DNA from: SKLM01 sp964542755
GTDB taxonomy: Bacteria > Chloroflexota > Anaerolineae > B4-G1
Length of the DNA: 61,032 bases
Reading direction: 5' to 3'
NCBI GenBank assembly: GCA_964542755.1
Contig: CAZIWL010000012.1
Coordinates: forward strand, 1 to 61,032
Part shown: in pieces, positions 15,891 through 23,643 of the stretch
Layout: every line of letters begins with the position of its first letter
Position numbering within the stretch: position 1 is the stretch's first letter
Program-made: the position numbers and the translations under genes
The notes under the pieces: model-generated
Told to the model about the DNA's origin: nothing
Database searches by the model: none
What the model saw: only the letters and a program-made list of their open reading frames with translations

Positions 15891-16703
15891 GTGCTACGTA
15901 CCCGCTTACTCACAGCAGCCGTCCTACTTCCGATCGTCGCAGGGTTGATCGTCGTGGGCGGGTTACCTTACTTGGCCCTGGTAGCTGTCTGTGCCATCGC
16001 GGCTGAGACGGAATTCGTCGCGCTCCTTGACCGGCGGGGGCTTCGTCCGATTCACCTGAGCGGGATCGCAGTCGTAGGCCTTTGCCTGGCAGACGGCTGG
16101 CTTGGGGGCCAGAACCTGCTCGCTCCCGGGTTGGGCGTGATCTTGGTCACTTCGGTCGCCTGGCAGGTGCTCTGCTATCCCCGGTCGCGGTCATCCGAGT
16201 GGGCGTCTGCCATCGGCAGCGGGCTCTACGTCGGCATCGGCACGTGGCATCTGATCCGGCTGCGAGCGCTTCCAGGGGATGGTCTATGGTGGAGTCTCAT
16301 TGCTATTCCCGCGACGCTGGCCGCTGATGCCGCGGCTTACGTTATCGGCTCCAGCTGGGGACGCCACAAGCTGGCACCGCGGCTCAGCTCCGGCAAGACA
16401 TGGGAGGGATACGTCGGAGCGATCCTCGTCAACAGCACGGTGGGCGCCGGGCTCGGCGCCCTCTGGACCCTCTATGCCGGCCCGGTTTCCGACGTCACGT
16501 GGCGCACGGGATCCCTGATGGCGACCATCATCGCCGTGCTGGCACCGCTGGGCGACCTGGCCATCTCGATGGTCAAACGGGAAGCCGACGTTGAGGACAG
16601 TGGGAGGTTGCTGCCGGGGCATGGGGGGATGCTGGACCGACTCGACACCGTTCTCTTCGCGGCCGTGATTGCTCACACGTACTTGCTCTGTTTCGTCATC
16701 TGA
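15891..16703 (+). CDS. cdsA: Phosphatidate cytidylyltransferase
   Basis: Makes CDP-diacylglycerol from phosphatidate and CTP for phospholipid synthesis; an integral membrane enzyme of 270 residues with about seven to eight helices, starting at GTG. The C-terminal signature is present as SMVKREADVEDSG followed by LLPGHGGMLDRLD. One deviation: the usual K-R-x4-K-D reads K-R-x4-E-D, so the second Lys of the signature is Glu. The other acidic and HGG residues are intact, so activity is likely. It begins 66 bases after uppS. Confidence 0.93.
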   Translation: MLRTRLLTAAVLLPIVAGLIVVGGLPYLALVAVCAIAAETEFVALLDRRGLRPIHLSGIAVVGLCLADGWLGGQNLLAPGLGVILVTSVAWQVLCYPRSRSSEWASAIGSGLYVGIGTWHLIRLRALPGDGLWWSLIAIPATLAADAAAYVIGSSWGRHKLAPRLSSGKTWEGYVGAILVNSTVGAGLGALWTLYAGPVSDVTWRTGSLMATIIAVLAPLGDLAISMVKREADVEDSGRLLPGHGGMLDRLDTVLFAAVIAHTYLLCFVI

Positions 16704-16741
16704 GGCTGGCAGCAGGCCTGAAAAAGGGAGATCAAAGTCCA

Positions 16742-17149
16742 ATGGAACGAGAAAGATCAGTCCGGGACATCTATCATAAGGGCGTCATCTTCTGCAAGCC
16801 GGAGACCCCAGTGCAGGAGGTGGTACGGGTCATGGCCGACACAGAGATCCACGCCATCATGGTAGCCGAGAGGGAGGGCGATCCGCCGGTCGGCGTCGTC
16901 TCGCACATGGATACCATGGCGCACTACGGTGAGGATCTCACGGCTATCGAGGCCCGGGATATCATGACATCGTCCGTTATCAGCGTGTCGGAACGAGCCA
17001 CAGTCAAGGAGGCAGCCGAACGACTGCTGAAGAGCGACATCCATCGCCTCCTGGTCGTCGACGACGACGACACCCCCCTGGGCATCCTCTCGACCACCGA
17101 TATCATTCGGGAGATGCGGGGCGCGCGCTGGGTCTGGTACTTGGACTAA
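16742..17149 (+). CDS. CBS-domain-pair protein
   Basis: A 135-residue protein made only of two CBS domains (Bateman module), about residues 8-62 and 70-130. The second reads VKEAAERLLKSDIHRLLVVD followed by PLGILSTTDIIREM. Such modules bind AMP, ATP, SAM or other adenosyl ligands and regulate partner proteins. AAGGGAGA lies upstream of the ATG. The next gene, fructose-1,6-bisphosphatase, starts 33 bases later and is classically AMP-sensitive. A regulatory link through adenylate sensing is possible but is inference. Confidence 0.9.
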   Translation: MERERSVRDIYHKGVIFCKPETPVQEVVRVMADTEIHAIMVAEREGDPPVGVVSHMDTMAHYGEDLTAIEARDIMTSSVISVSERATVKEAAERLLKSDIHRLLVVDDDDTPLGILSTTDIIREMRGARWVWYLD

Positions 17150-17182
17150 GCCTGAGACTGTCCCACAGAGCGAAGGAGACCT

Positions 17183-18193
17183 ATGGACGACCAGATCATC
17201 ACTATAGAGCGCCATATCGTCGAGCAGGAGCGGGCGTTCCCCCAGGCTACCGGTGTCTTCTCCGGCCTCCTCTACGACATCGCCCTGGCTGGCAAGATCA
17301 TCGCCCGGGAGATGTCGCGTGCCGGCCTGGTCGACATCCTGGGGACTGCGGGCGAGATCAACGTCCAGGGCGAAGAACAGATGAAGCTTGACGTCTTCGC
17401 CGATGAGGTGATCATCCGCATGAATTCCTTCACCGGTCGCCTAGCCGTCATGGCCTCCGAGGAGCGTAGAGCCCCAATCCACATTCCCGACGGGTATCAA
17501 ACAGGCAAGTACGTCCTCGTCTTCGATCCTCTCGATGGTTCCTCCAACATCGACGTCAACGCCACCGTGGGCACGGTATTCGCTATCTATCGGCGCCGCA
17601 GCGAGGAGGGGCCGGGAACCGTCGAGGATTGCCTTCAGCGGGGCCGAGACATCGCAGCCGCAGGCTACGTGATCTATGGCTCCAGCACGATGATGGTCTA
17701 TACTACCGGTCAGGGTGTCCACGGCTTCACGTTGGATCCAAGCCTGGGCGAGTTCCTCCTGTCCCATCCGGATATTCGCCTCCCTGAGGAGCCCCAGTAC
17801 TACAGCGCCAACCACGCGTATGATAAGTTCCGGTCGGAGGGGGTGCGCCGCTTCACCCGCTGGCTCCAAGGAATGGACGAGGAGGATGAACGCGAGCCGC
17901 TGTCCGAGCGATACATCGGCGCCCTGGTGGCGGACTTCCACCGGAACCTGCTGGAGGGCGGGATCTTCTACTATCCCGCCGACAGCCGGTACCCGGAGGG
18001 GAAGATGAGGCTGGTCTACGAGGCGAATCCTCTGGCCTTCATCGTCGAGCAGGCCGGCGGCAGGGCTTCCACTGGCGAAAGCTCGGTTCTGGACATGAAG
18101 CCCAGTGATCTCCATCAACGCACGCCGCTATTCATCGGCAACAGCGAGCTGGTGGGGAAAGCGGAGGCATTCATCCACCGCTTCGACCGGTGA
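17183..18193 (+). CDS. fbp: Fructose-1,6-bisphosphatase, class I
   Basis: Hydrolyses fructose 1,6-bisphosphate in gluconeogenesis or the Calvin cycle; 336 residues, usual class I length. Diagnostic metal-binding motif VFDPLDGSSNIDVNATVGT near residues 113-131, with VMASEERRAP upstream (metal ligand Glu) and the substrate-site stretch KMRLVYEANPLAFIVEQAGG near residues 273-292. GAAGGAGA precedes the ATG. Presumably co-transcribed with the CBS-pair gene. About 190 bases separate it from rho, with no strong terminator visible. Confidence 0.97.
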   Translation: MDDQIITIERHIVEQERAFPQATGVFSGLLYDIALAGKIIAREMSRAGLVDILGTAGEINVQGEEQMKLDVFADEVIIRMNSFTGRLAVMASEERRAPIHIPDGYQTGKYVLVFDPLDGSSNIDVNATVGTVFAIYRRRSEEGPGTVEDCLQRGRDIAAAGYVIYGSSTMMVYTTGQGVHGFTLDPSLGEFLLSHPDIRLPEEPQYYSANHAYDKFRSEGVRRFTRWLQGMDEEDEREPLSERYIGALVADFHRNLLEGGIFYYPADSRYPEGKMRLVYEANPLAFIVEQAGGRASTGESSVLDMKPSDLHQRTPLFIGNSELVGKAEAFIHRFDR

Positions 18194-18381
18194 GTGGATC
18201 CAACAGGCTTTTCTAGCAGCCCCGTGTGCAGGCACGAACCGTGGCGAGCGCACACCTGGCCCAGAAGCTTCTCAGGCCTGGTCGCTCTTCTGGCCGCCCG
18301 GCCTCATAAAACTCACGCAGAGATGCATCAAGCACGTAGCAGATCTACGCACAAGCACACGCAACAACAGGAGAAAGCAGA

Positions 18382-19656
18382 GTGAACGAACAAGTGAACC
18401 TAGTCAACCTGCAGGATAGGACGATGGATGACCTTCGAGAGATGGCCCGAGAATGGGACGTCTCCGGCTACAGCGGGCTCAACAAGAACGACCTCATCAT
18501 GCGCCTGCTGCAGGCCAAGACCGAACAGGAAGGCCTCATCTTCGGCGGGGGCGTTCTGGACGTCATCGACGAGAGCAAGGGCTACCTCCGTCCGGAGGAG
18601 TACCGGCCCAGCCCCAACGACATCTACGTCTCGTCCTCGCAGATTCACCGCTTTGGGCTCCGCACGGGCGATCTCGTCCTGGGCCAGATCCGGCCTCCGA
18701 AGGAGAATGAGCGGTACTACAGCCTCTTGCGGGTCGAGGCGGTCAACGGGGGCAACCCGGAAAAGGCCAAGCATCGTCCCCGCTTCGAATCCCTCACGCC
18801 CATTTTCCCCGAGGAACGCTTCATGCTGGAGCTGCCGCGGGGCAACACAACCACGCGTCTGATCAGCATGATCTCGCCCATCGGCAAGGGGCAGCGGGGG
18901 CTCATCGTCTCACCGCCCAAGGCCGGCAAGACGACGGTGCTCAAGCACATCGCCAACGGGATCACCAGCAGCCATCCAGAGGTGAAACTGATGGTCGCTC
19001 TTATCGGCGAGCGACCCGAGGAGGTCACCGACATGGCCCGCTCCGTGGATTCCGACGTCGAGGTAATCAGCTCTACCTTCGACGAGCACGCGCGGAACCA
19101 CGCCCAGGTCGCCGAGACAGCCCTGGCACGCGCGAAGCGCCTCGTCGAGGAGGGCAACGACGTGGCCATTCTCCTCGACAGCATCACGCGCCTCTCTCGC
19201 GCCTACAACCTCGTGGTTCAGCCCAGCGGACGCACCCTGTCCGGCGGCCTCGATCCTGCGGCTCTCTACCCGCCCAAACACTTCTTCGGCGCGGCAAGAA
19301 ACCTCGAGGATGGCGGCAGCCTCACGGTGGTCGCGACATGTCTCGTGGACACGGGCAGCCGCATGGACGATATGATCTACGAGGAGTTCAAGGGTACCGG
19401 CAACATGGAGCTCCACTTGAGCCGCCGGCTCCAGGAGCGTCGCATCTTCCCGGCCTTTGATATCGAAAGATCAGGAACCCGGCGCGAGGAGCTCTTGCTG
19501 GACGACCGGACGCGCCAGAAGATCTGGTTCATGCGCCAGCGATTCCTGGACTCCCAGTCCTCGGGCTACACAAAGGCCCAGGCCATGGAGGAGCTGCTCC
19601 AGGTCCTGAAGGGCACCAAGAGCAACGAGGAGTTCCTGAACTTGTTCGCCGAGTAG
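18382..19656 (+). CDS. rho: Transcription termination factor Rho
   Basis: Hexameric RNA-dependent ATPase that ends transcription; 424 residues. Starts at GTG after AGGAGAAAG. The N-terminal SAP-like Rho domain is at about residues 10-45 (SGLNKNDLIMRLLQAK), the RNA-binding cold-shock-like fold at about 50-125, and the ATPase core from about 150. The Walker A is GLIVSPPKAGKTTVLKHIA near residue 175, and VAILLDSITRLSRAYN is the Walker B region. The Q-loop/R-loop stretch ALYPPKHFFGAARNLEDGGS is intact. It is the last gene of the plus-strand block. Confidence 0.98.
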   Translation: MNEQVNLVNLQDRTMDDLREMAREWDVSGYSGLNKNDLIMRLLQAKTEQEGLIFGGGVLDVIDESKGYLRPEEYRPSPNDIYVSSSQIHRFGLRTGDLVLGQIRPPKENERYYSLLRVEAVNGGNPEKAKHRPRFESLTPIFPEERFMLELPRGNTTTRLISMISPIGKGQRGLIVSPPKAGKTTVLKHIANGITSSHPEVKLMVALIGERPEEVTDMARSVDSDVEVISSTFDEHARNHAQVAETALARAKRLVEEGNDVAILLDSITRLSRAYNLVVQPSGRTLSGGLDPAALYPPKHFFGAARNLEDGGSLTVVATCLVDTGSRMDDMIYEEFKGTGNMELHLSRRLQERRIFPAFDIERSGTRREELLLDDRTRQKIWFMRQRFLDSQSSGYTKAQAMEELLQVLKGTKSNEEFLNLFAE

Positions 19657-19680
19657 CGCCGCGAGACGGCTAGCCAAGCT

Positions 19681-19745
19681 GCGATCAGGTTAGTTCTTGC
19701 TGATCGCCACGACGCGGGCCGGGCTCTCGGGCGCAGAGGCCCGGC
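19681..19745. terminator. Two stem-loops in the convergent rho/hydrolase gap
   Basis: GCGATCAG (19681-19688) pairs with CTGATCGC (19700-19707), and GCCGGGC (19718-19724) pairs with GCCCGGC (19739-19745). Neither is followed by a T tract. Their location between convergent genes suggests bidirectional termination or 3-prime-end protection. Confidence 0.45.
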
Positions 19746-19746
19746 T

Positions 19747-20526
19747 TCAGGCTACGTTGAGAAGTGTTTCCTGCATCACGAAGCGCCGCACAACGTCGCC
19801 GACTTCATGGGGCTGTTCCAGCATGACCATGTGACCCGCCCCGTCCACGACGACCAGATCGGCTCCTGGGATCCGCTCGGCCAAGAAACGGCTGTACTTC
19901 ACGGGGGTGAGCCGATCCTCAGAGCCGACGACTACCAGGGTCGGCACCGTGATCTCATCGACCCGGCCGGTCACGTCGAAACGGTCACACGCCTGGAAGT
20001 CGCTGTACAGGACCCCGGCGCCTGTCTCTTTCAGCGCCTTCCGTCCCATGGCTTTGAGCTTGGGGTCAGTAGACGGCGACCATGCGTAGTCAGTGATCAA
20101 CTCGACAGCGCCGTCGAAGTCCTTCCGCATGCCTTCAAGGATTGCTGGCGCCACTCTCAGCTTCGCGCCCGTGCCCACCAGGACCAGGGCGGCAACCCGC
20201 GCCGGTTCGGCGAGGGCCAACTGTTGCGCCACCGCCCCACCCATCGAGTGTCCCGCCACCGCCGGGGAGACGATGCCTACCCTCCCCAGGAAGTCAACTA
20301 CGGAAGACGCGTAGCCCTCGATCGTCTCGCGACCAGGACCCTGAGAACGGCCGTGGCCCGGTAGATCCAGGCTGTAGACCGTTGCACCCTCCATGCGCCG
20401 AAGCTGGGCCGGCCAATGGAGACGCGATCCTCCAGCGCCGTGGATCAGCACCAGGTCTGGGCCCCCGTCCGGCCCCTTGGCGCTGGTGTAGAACAGTCTC
20501 TGTTCACGGGTCTCAACGTATGGCAT
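19747..20526 (-). CDS. Alpha/beta hydrolase
   Basis: A 259-residue soluble serine hydrolase. Oxyanion-hole motif LIHGAGGSRLHWPAQL near residues 27-42. Nucleophile elbow AGHSMGGAVAQQLALAEP near residues 92-109 (catalytic Ser). Acid in GSEDRLTPVKYS near 202 and catalytic His in DGAGHMVMLEQPHE near 230. The overall pattern resembles esterase, lipase or C-C hydrolase members; the substrate is not predictable. It starts 26 bases after the murE stop on the same strand, so it is probably the distal gene of a murE operon. Confidence 0.92.
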   Translation of the reverse strand: MPYVETREQRLFYTSAKGPDGGPDLVLIHGAGGSRLHWPAQLRRMEGATVYSLDLPGHGRSQGPGRETIEGYASSVVDFLGRVGIVSPAVAGHSMGGAVAQQLALAEPARVAALVLVGTGAKLRVAPAILEGMRKDFDGAVELITDYAWSPSTDPKLKAMGRKALKETGAGVLYSDFQACDRFDVTGRVDEITVPTLVVVGSEDRLTPVKYSRFLAERIPGADLVVVDGAGHMVMLEQPHEVGDVVRRFVMQETLLNVA

Positions 20527-20552
20527 TCAGACAGATGCCTTCACGAACAGAC

Positions 20553-22130
20553 CTATCCCTTTCGCTCTAATCCGGAGGTCGGTAGGGTATTGAGCGTCCT
20601 TCCCTGGAGAGCCATCCGCATCGCGGTCCGATCATCCCACGGGTACTCAGTCTCCCCGAAGCACATGCTCTGCTCGTGCCCTTTTCCACACGCGATGACC
20701 ACCTCGCCAGGGCGCGCCATGTCGCAACCTCGCAGGATCGCCTCGCCCCGATCGCGGACCAGAAACAAGTCGACGCCCCCACGCTTCCCTTCGGCCTCGG
20801 CCGCCCGCGCGCTCTCCCTCATGATCGCCTCCAGGGACTCGGTCCGGGGATCCTCTGCGGTAACGATAACGACGTCAGCCAGCTGCCCGGCGACCCGCCC
20901 CATGAGACGCCGCTTCTCTCGATCCCGCAGTCCAGCGCTCCCGAAGACAACGATCACACGCTGCTCTCCCGCCATCTCACGAGCGGCCTGCAACGCCTCA
21001 CGCAGGGCATTGGGTGTGTGTGCAAAATCCACGAGAGCCAGGAACGCCTGACCCTCGTTGATCGGCTCCATCCTCCCAGGAACGCCAGTGACGGAGGCGA
21101 CACCCTCGCCAATCGACTCCGGCGAGATGCCCAGCCCGATCCCCACCGACGCGGCAGCCAGGATGTTGGCCACGTTGTATACCCCAACCAGGCCGGTTTC
21201 AACGGTCACCGATCCTGCCGGCGTGCAAAGCTCGAACTGAGAACCTTCTCTCTCGAGTCGGAGATGCCGGGCAGTCACATCGGCGGATCCGGTCACCGAG
21301 TAGGTGATCTGCCCATCAACCTCGTAGTCCCTCAAATACCTATAGGAGTCGTCATCCCGGTTCAATACCGCGAGCTTCGGCACGCCGGGCTTCCGAAATG
21401 ACTGCGACAGCCCGTCGAAGAGGCTTGCCTTGGCCTCCCTGTATGCCTGCAAAGACCCGTGATAATCCAGATGCTCGTGGGTAATGTTTGTAACCGCCGC
21501 CACATCGAAAGCGCACCCGGCTACTCGGTGCTGTGCCAACCCGTGCGACGTCACCTCCAGCACTGCGTGCGTCGCTCCATTCTCCACCATCTGGGCCAGG
21601 TGGTGCTGAATCACTGATGGATCCGGCGTGGTGGTGTGCAGGCCCGTGTCCGCGGCCTCCCAGCCGCCGCCCCTGCCCTCGCCCGAGGGGATGAGCGCCC
21701 TGACGGTGCTGATCATCCCCGCAGCAATGCCTGCCGCATGCAGCACCGCTCGAATCAGACTCACCGTGGTCGTCTTACCGTCCGTCCCCGTCACACCGAT
21801 GAGGGTCAAATCCCGAGAAGGCAGTCCCTCCCAGAGCGCCGCGCACCAGGCCCACGCCCTGCGAGCATCCGCTACCTGCACGTAGGCAAACTCACGGCCA
21901 GCCTCACGAACCACGACCTCTGGAGGTCTCTCACCTACGACAGCCGCTGCCCCCGCGCTCACCGCCCGACCGATGAACTGGTGTCCATCCACGTGAACAC
22001 CCGGAATCGCGACGAAGAGGTCACCCGGCTCCACACGCCGCGAATCGGCGCAGATACCTTTGATGACGACATCCTCGCCGACGTGCGTCAAGACCTTGGG
22101 AATAAGACCTATGAGTTTAGAGAGGGTCAT
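20553..22130 (-). CDS. murE: UDP-N-acetylmuramoyl-dipeptide amino acid ligase, MurE-type
   Basis: Mur ligase of 525 residues that adds the third amino acid to the peptidoglycan stem. N-terminal UDP-binding domain with ICADSRRVEPGDLFVAIPG (about residues 28-46), ATP loop IGVTGTDGKTTTVSLI near 112-127, central TNITHEHLDYHGS near 215, and the C-terminal domain with GSAGLRDREKRR near 398. The substrate-selecting motif reads TAEDPRTES, where diaminopimelate-specific enzymes usually have D-N-P-R. The Arg that contacts diaminopimelate is kept, but the second position differs, so the amino acid is uncertain. There is no ribosome site before the ATG; translation may be coupled to the tiny gene just upstream. 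Confidence 0.92.
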   Translation of the reverse strand: MTLSKLIGLIPKVLTHVGEDVVIKGICADSRRVEPGDLFVAIPGVHVDGHQFIGRAVSAGAAAVVGERPPEVVVREAGREFAYVQVADARRAWAWCAALWEGLPSRDLTLIGVTGTDGKTTTVSLIRAVLHAAGIAAGMISTVRALIPSGEGRGGGWEAADTGLHTTTPDPSVIQHHLAQMVENGATHAVLEVTSHGLAQHRVAGCAFDVAAVTNITHEHLDYHGSLQAYREAKASLFDGLSQSFRKPGVPKLAVLNRDDDSYRYLRDYEVDGQITYSVTGSADVTARHLRLEREGSQFELCTPAGSVTVETGLVGVYNVANILAAASVGIGLGISPESIGEGVASVTGVPGRMEPINEGQAFLALVDFAHTPNALREALQAAREMAGEQRVIVVFGSAGLRDREKRRLMGRVAGQLADVVIVTAEDPRTESLEAIMRESARAAEAEGKRGGVDLFLVRDRGEAILRGCDMARPGEVVIACGKGHEQSMCFGETEYPWDDRTAMRMALQGRTLNTLPTSGLERKG

Positions 22131-22146
22131 GGGTTGTTCTAAGTGA

Positions 22147-22254
22147 CTACACGAATGGTCTTCGCGTCACCCTCCGGTCCACCTCGAGCAAGCCGACGGC
22201 ATATAGGACTGTAATCAGGAGCGAGATCTCAGCGGGGGCAAGCAAGGCGCACAT
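22147..22254 (-). CDS. 35-residue predicted membrane peptide upstream of murE
   Basis: A small open frame that standard length cut-offs would miss. The product begins MCALLAPAEISLLITVLYAV and continues with GLLEVDRR and a basic tail. Residues 4-23 form one plausible membrane helix, followed by a charged, Arg-rich C-terminus. GGAGG (minus strand, 22265-22261) is six bases before the ATG at 22254, an ideal ribosome site; another ATG at 22257 is one codon earlier. The stop lies 16 bases before the murE start, which has no ribosome site of its own. It may therefore be a small membrane protein, a leader that couples translation to murE, or both. No homologue is known to me. Confidence 0.5.
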   Translation of the reverse strand: MCALLAPAEISLLITVLYAVGLLEVDRRVTRRPFV

Positions 22255-22266
22255 CATAATCCTCCA

Positions 22267-22281
22267 CCATGGGTCCCATGG
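22267..22281. promoter_or_regulatory. 15-bp palindrome next to the small-ORF ribosome site
   Basis: CCATGGG, T, CCCATGG is a perfect odd palindrome lying one base upstream of the GGAGG of the 35-residue ORF. It could be an operator, or an RNA stem that masks the ribosome site. Confidence 0.35.
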
Positions 22282-22407
22282 CCGCTCAGCAGCCCCTTCT
22301 CCACCACATCGCAGAGAGTCCGTCCAGCACCCGGCGAGTGTGCGCGCGTGGGCGGCCTGGATGTCCACGCCCCCGTCTTCTCCCTCCCCCACCTGGCCGA
22401 GGGCGTG

Positions 22408-23343
22408 TCAACGGCGAGACCTCGGGCGGAGGGCCGTGATCTCCACCGTCCGATCCACCACGTCATCCAGGATCATCTGCCCCAGTGTGTCCCCGTAGGC
22501 CGTCAGGTCGGCCATCTTGCTGACGTCATCCATCCCGATCGGCTCGCGAAGATCGACCTGGAAGCGGCGGAAGTCCAGCCCTTCGAAGAAAGTATCGACC
22601 AGGTGCACCTGCTGATCGTCCGCCGACTGCATGAAAGCACCCAGGACTGGTTGGAGCCACTGCCACGGCCACATCCCTCGCGCATCATCCGGGTCCATGG
22701 TATGTGGACTGCGCCCCGTACCCAGGCTGATGAGCGTGGTGTCCCTCGGGTCCCAATCCAACACGAATCTGGCTTCGTATGCAGCCACATAGCACGGGTT
22801 CGCATAGGCTCCCACGCCGCCGTCTACATACCGGCCTTCAACGGGCGGGAAGGTCGTCGGCACCGACGAAGAGGCCAGAACCGACTTGACGATCGGCCAC
22901 GACGCATACGTCTCCTTCCAAGGCTTGATGAAGCGAGTCCGATTCTCCACAACATCGAACGTCGTCATCACCACGTCGATGGGCGCGTCGCCATCCCAGA
23001 AATCCCCCATCACGCCAGCACCCAGAAATTGCCGCAGGGCCCGCTCCAGCGGCTCGTGGCGGTACCTATAGCGGCTCAGCGGCCACAGCCAAGTGCGCCA
23101 GGACCGTTTGAAGATCGCCGGCCCAAGATGCGTGTAGAGCCGGTGCATGGCCGCCCCGGTCAGCCCCGCGCCGATGCCAGCGGCCAGGATTGCGCCCGTC
23201 GACGTACCAGCCGCCAGGTCGAAGATCTTCCTTGACTCGATCCCGAGGTACTCCTCAAGAGCGGACAGGGCCCGGGCTGCAACCACTCCTTTGATGCCGC
23301 CGCCGTCGATAGCGATGGCGCGATTCGGGCGCAAGGGCTTCAT
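22408..23343 (-). CDS. Patatin-like phospholipase
   Basis: A 311-residue lipid acyl hydrolase with the Ser-Asp dyad of the patatin family. The oxyanion motif AIDGGGIKG is at residues 11-19, the nucleophile elbow AGTSTGAILAAG near residues 46-57 (G-T-S-T-G), and the catalytic Asp in RYVDGGVGAYANP near residue 172. There is no signal peptide, so it is cytoplasmic or membrane-associated. AGGAGG is close before the ATG. The likely role is phospholipid or storage-lipid turnover; bacterial patatins can also be effectors, but nothing nearby suggests defence. It follows rpoD on the same strand after 300 bases without a recognised gene. Confidence 0.92.
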   Translation of the reverse strand: MKPLRPNRAIAIDGGGIKGVVAARALSALEEYLGIESRKIFDLAAGTSTGAILAAGIGAGLTGAAMHRLYTHLGPAIFKRSWRTWLWPLSRYRYRHEPLERALRQFLGAGVMGDFWDGDAPIDVVMTTFDVVENRTRFIKPWKETYASWPIVKSVLASSSVPTTFPPVEGRYVDGGVGAYANPCYVAAYEARFVLDWDPRDTTLISLGTGRSPHTMDPDDARGMWPWQWLQPVLGAFMQSADDQQVHLVDTFFEGLDFRRFQVDLREPIGMDDVSKMADLTAYGDTLGQMILDDVVDRTVEITALRPRSRR

Positions 23344-23643
23344 CTAGACCTCCTGGTTCACCGGATCCTCACCGCCCGCAACGCGCGGCGTGGTCACAGC
23401 ACAGGGCTGGCGCCTCGTACGGTCCGGCATCTCTTGGCCCGCCATAATCGGGGCCGGGGAAGACGTCTCGGCACGGGCGGCGAGGGCAAACGGGCGACTG
23501 ATGACCTTGAGAGGGCCCCGGAGGGGCATTGCGGCCCTCAGGCCGAAGAGAACCGCAGACTGGCAAGGTCGTCGGCGCGGGCGGGCCGACGGCGAAATCC
23601 CGAGGCTGGAGAACCCGCCCGTGGGGCACCGGTGGTCCCGCGG
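23344..23643. other. 300-base interval between rpoD and the patatin gene
   Basis: No confident gene. A 61-codon minus-strand frame (23529-23344) has GAGGG five bases before its ATG, and its stop directly abuts the patatin ATG. Its sequence has no recognisable motif or hydrophobic segment, so I do not call it. A weak CGTCGGC/GCCGACG stem lies near 23572-23592, downstream of rpoD. Confidence 0.4.

Noticed and set aside
18194..18385. 63-codon plus-strand frame starting right after fbp and overlapping the rho start by four bases (GTGA)
   Set aside because: There is no ribosome site, the composition is low complexity (His, Lys and Arg rich) and no motif is visible. The tight overlap is suggestive, but one coincidence is not enough.
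22408..23343. Patatin as effector of an anti-phage (CBASS-like) system
   Set aside because: No cyclic-nucleotide synthase, sensor or other defence gene is nearby; the neighbours are rpoD and murE.
23344..23529. 61-codon minus-strand frame abutting the patatin start
   Set aside because: A plausible GAGGG site exists, but there is no hydrophobic segment or motif and the composition resembles random high-GC sequence.
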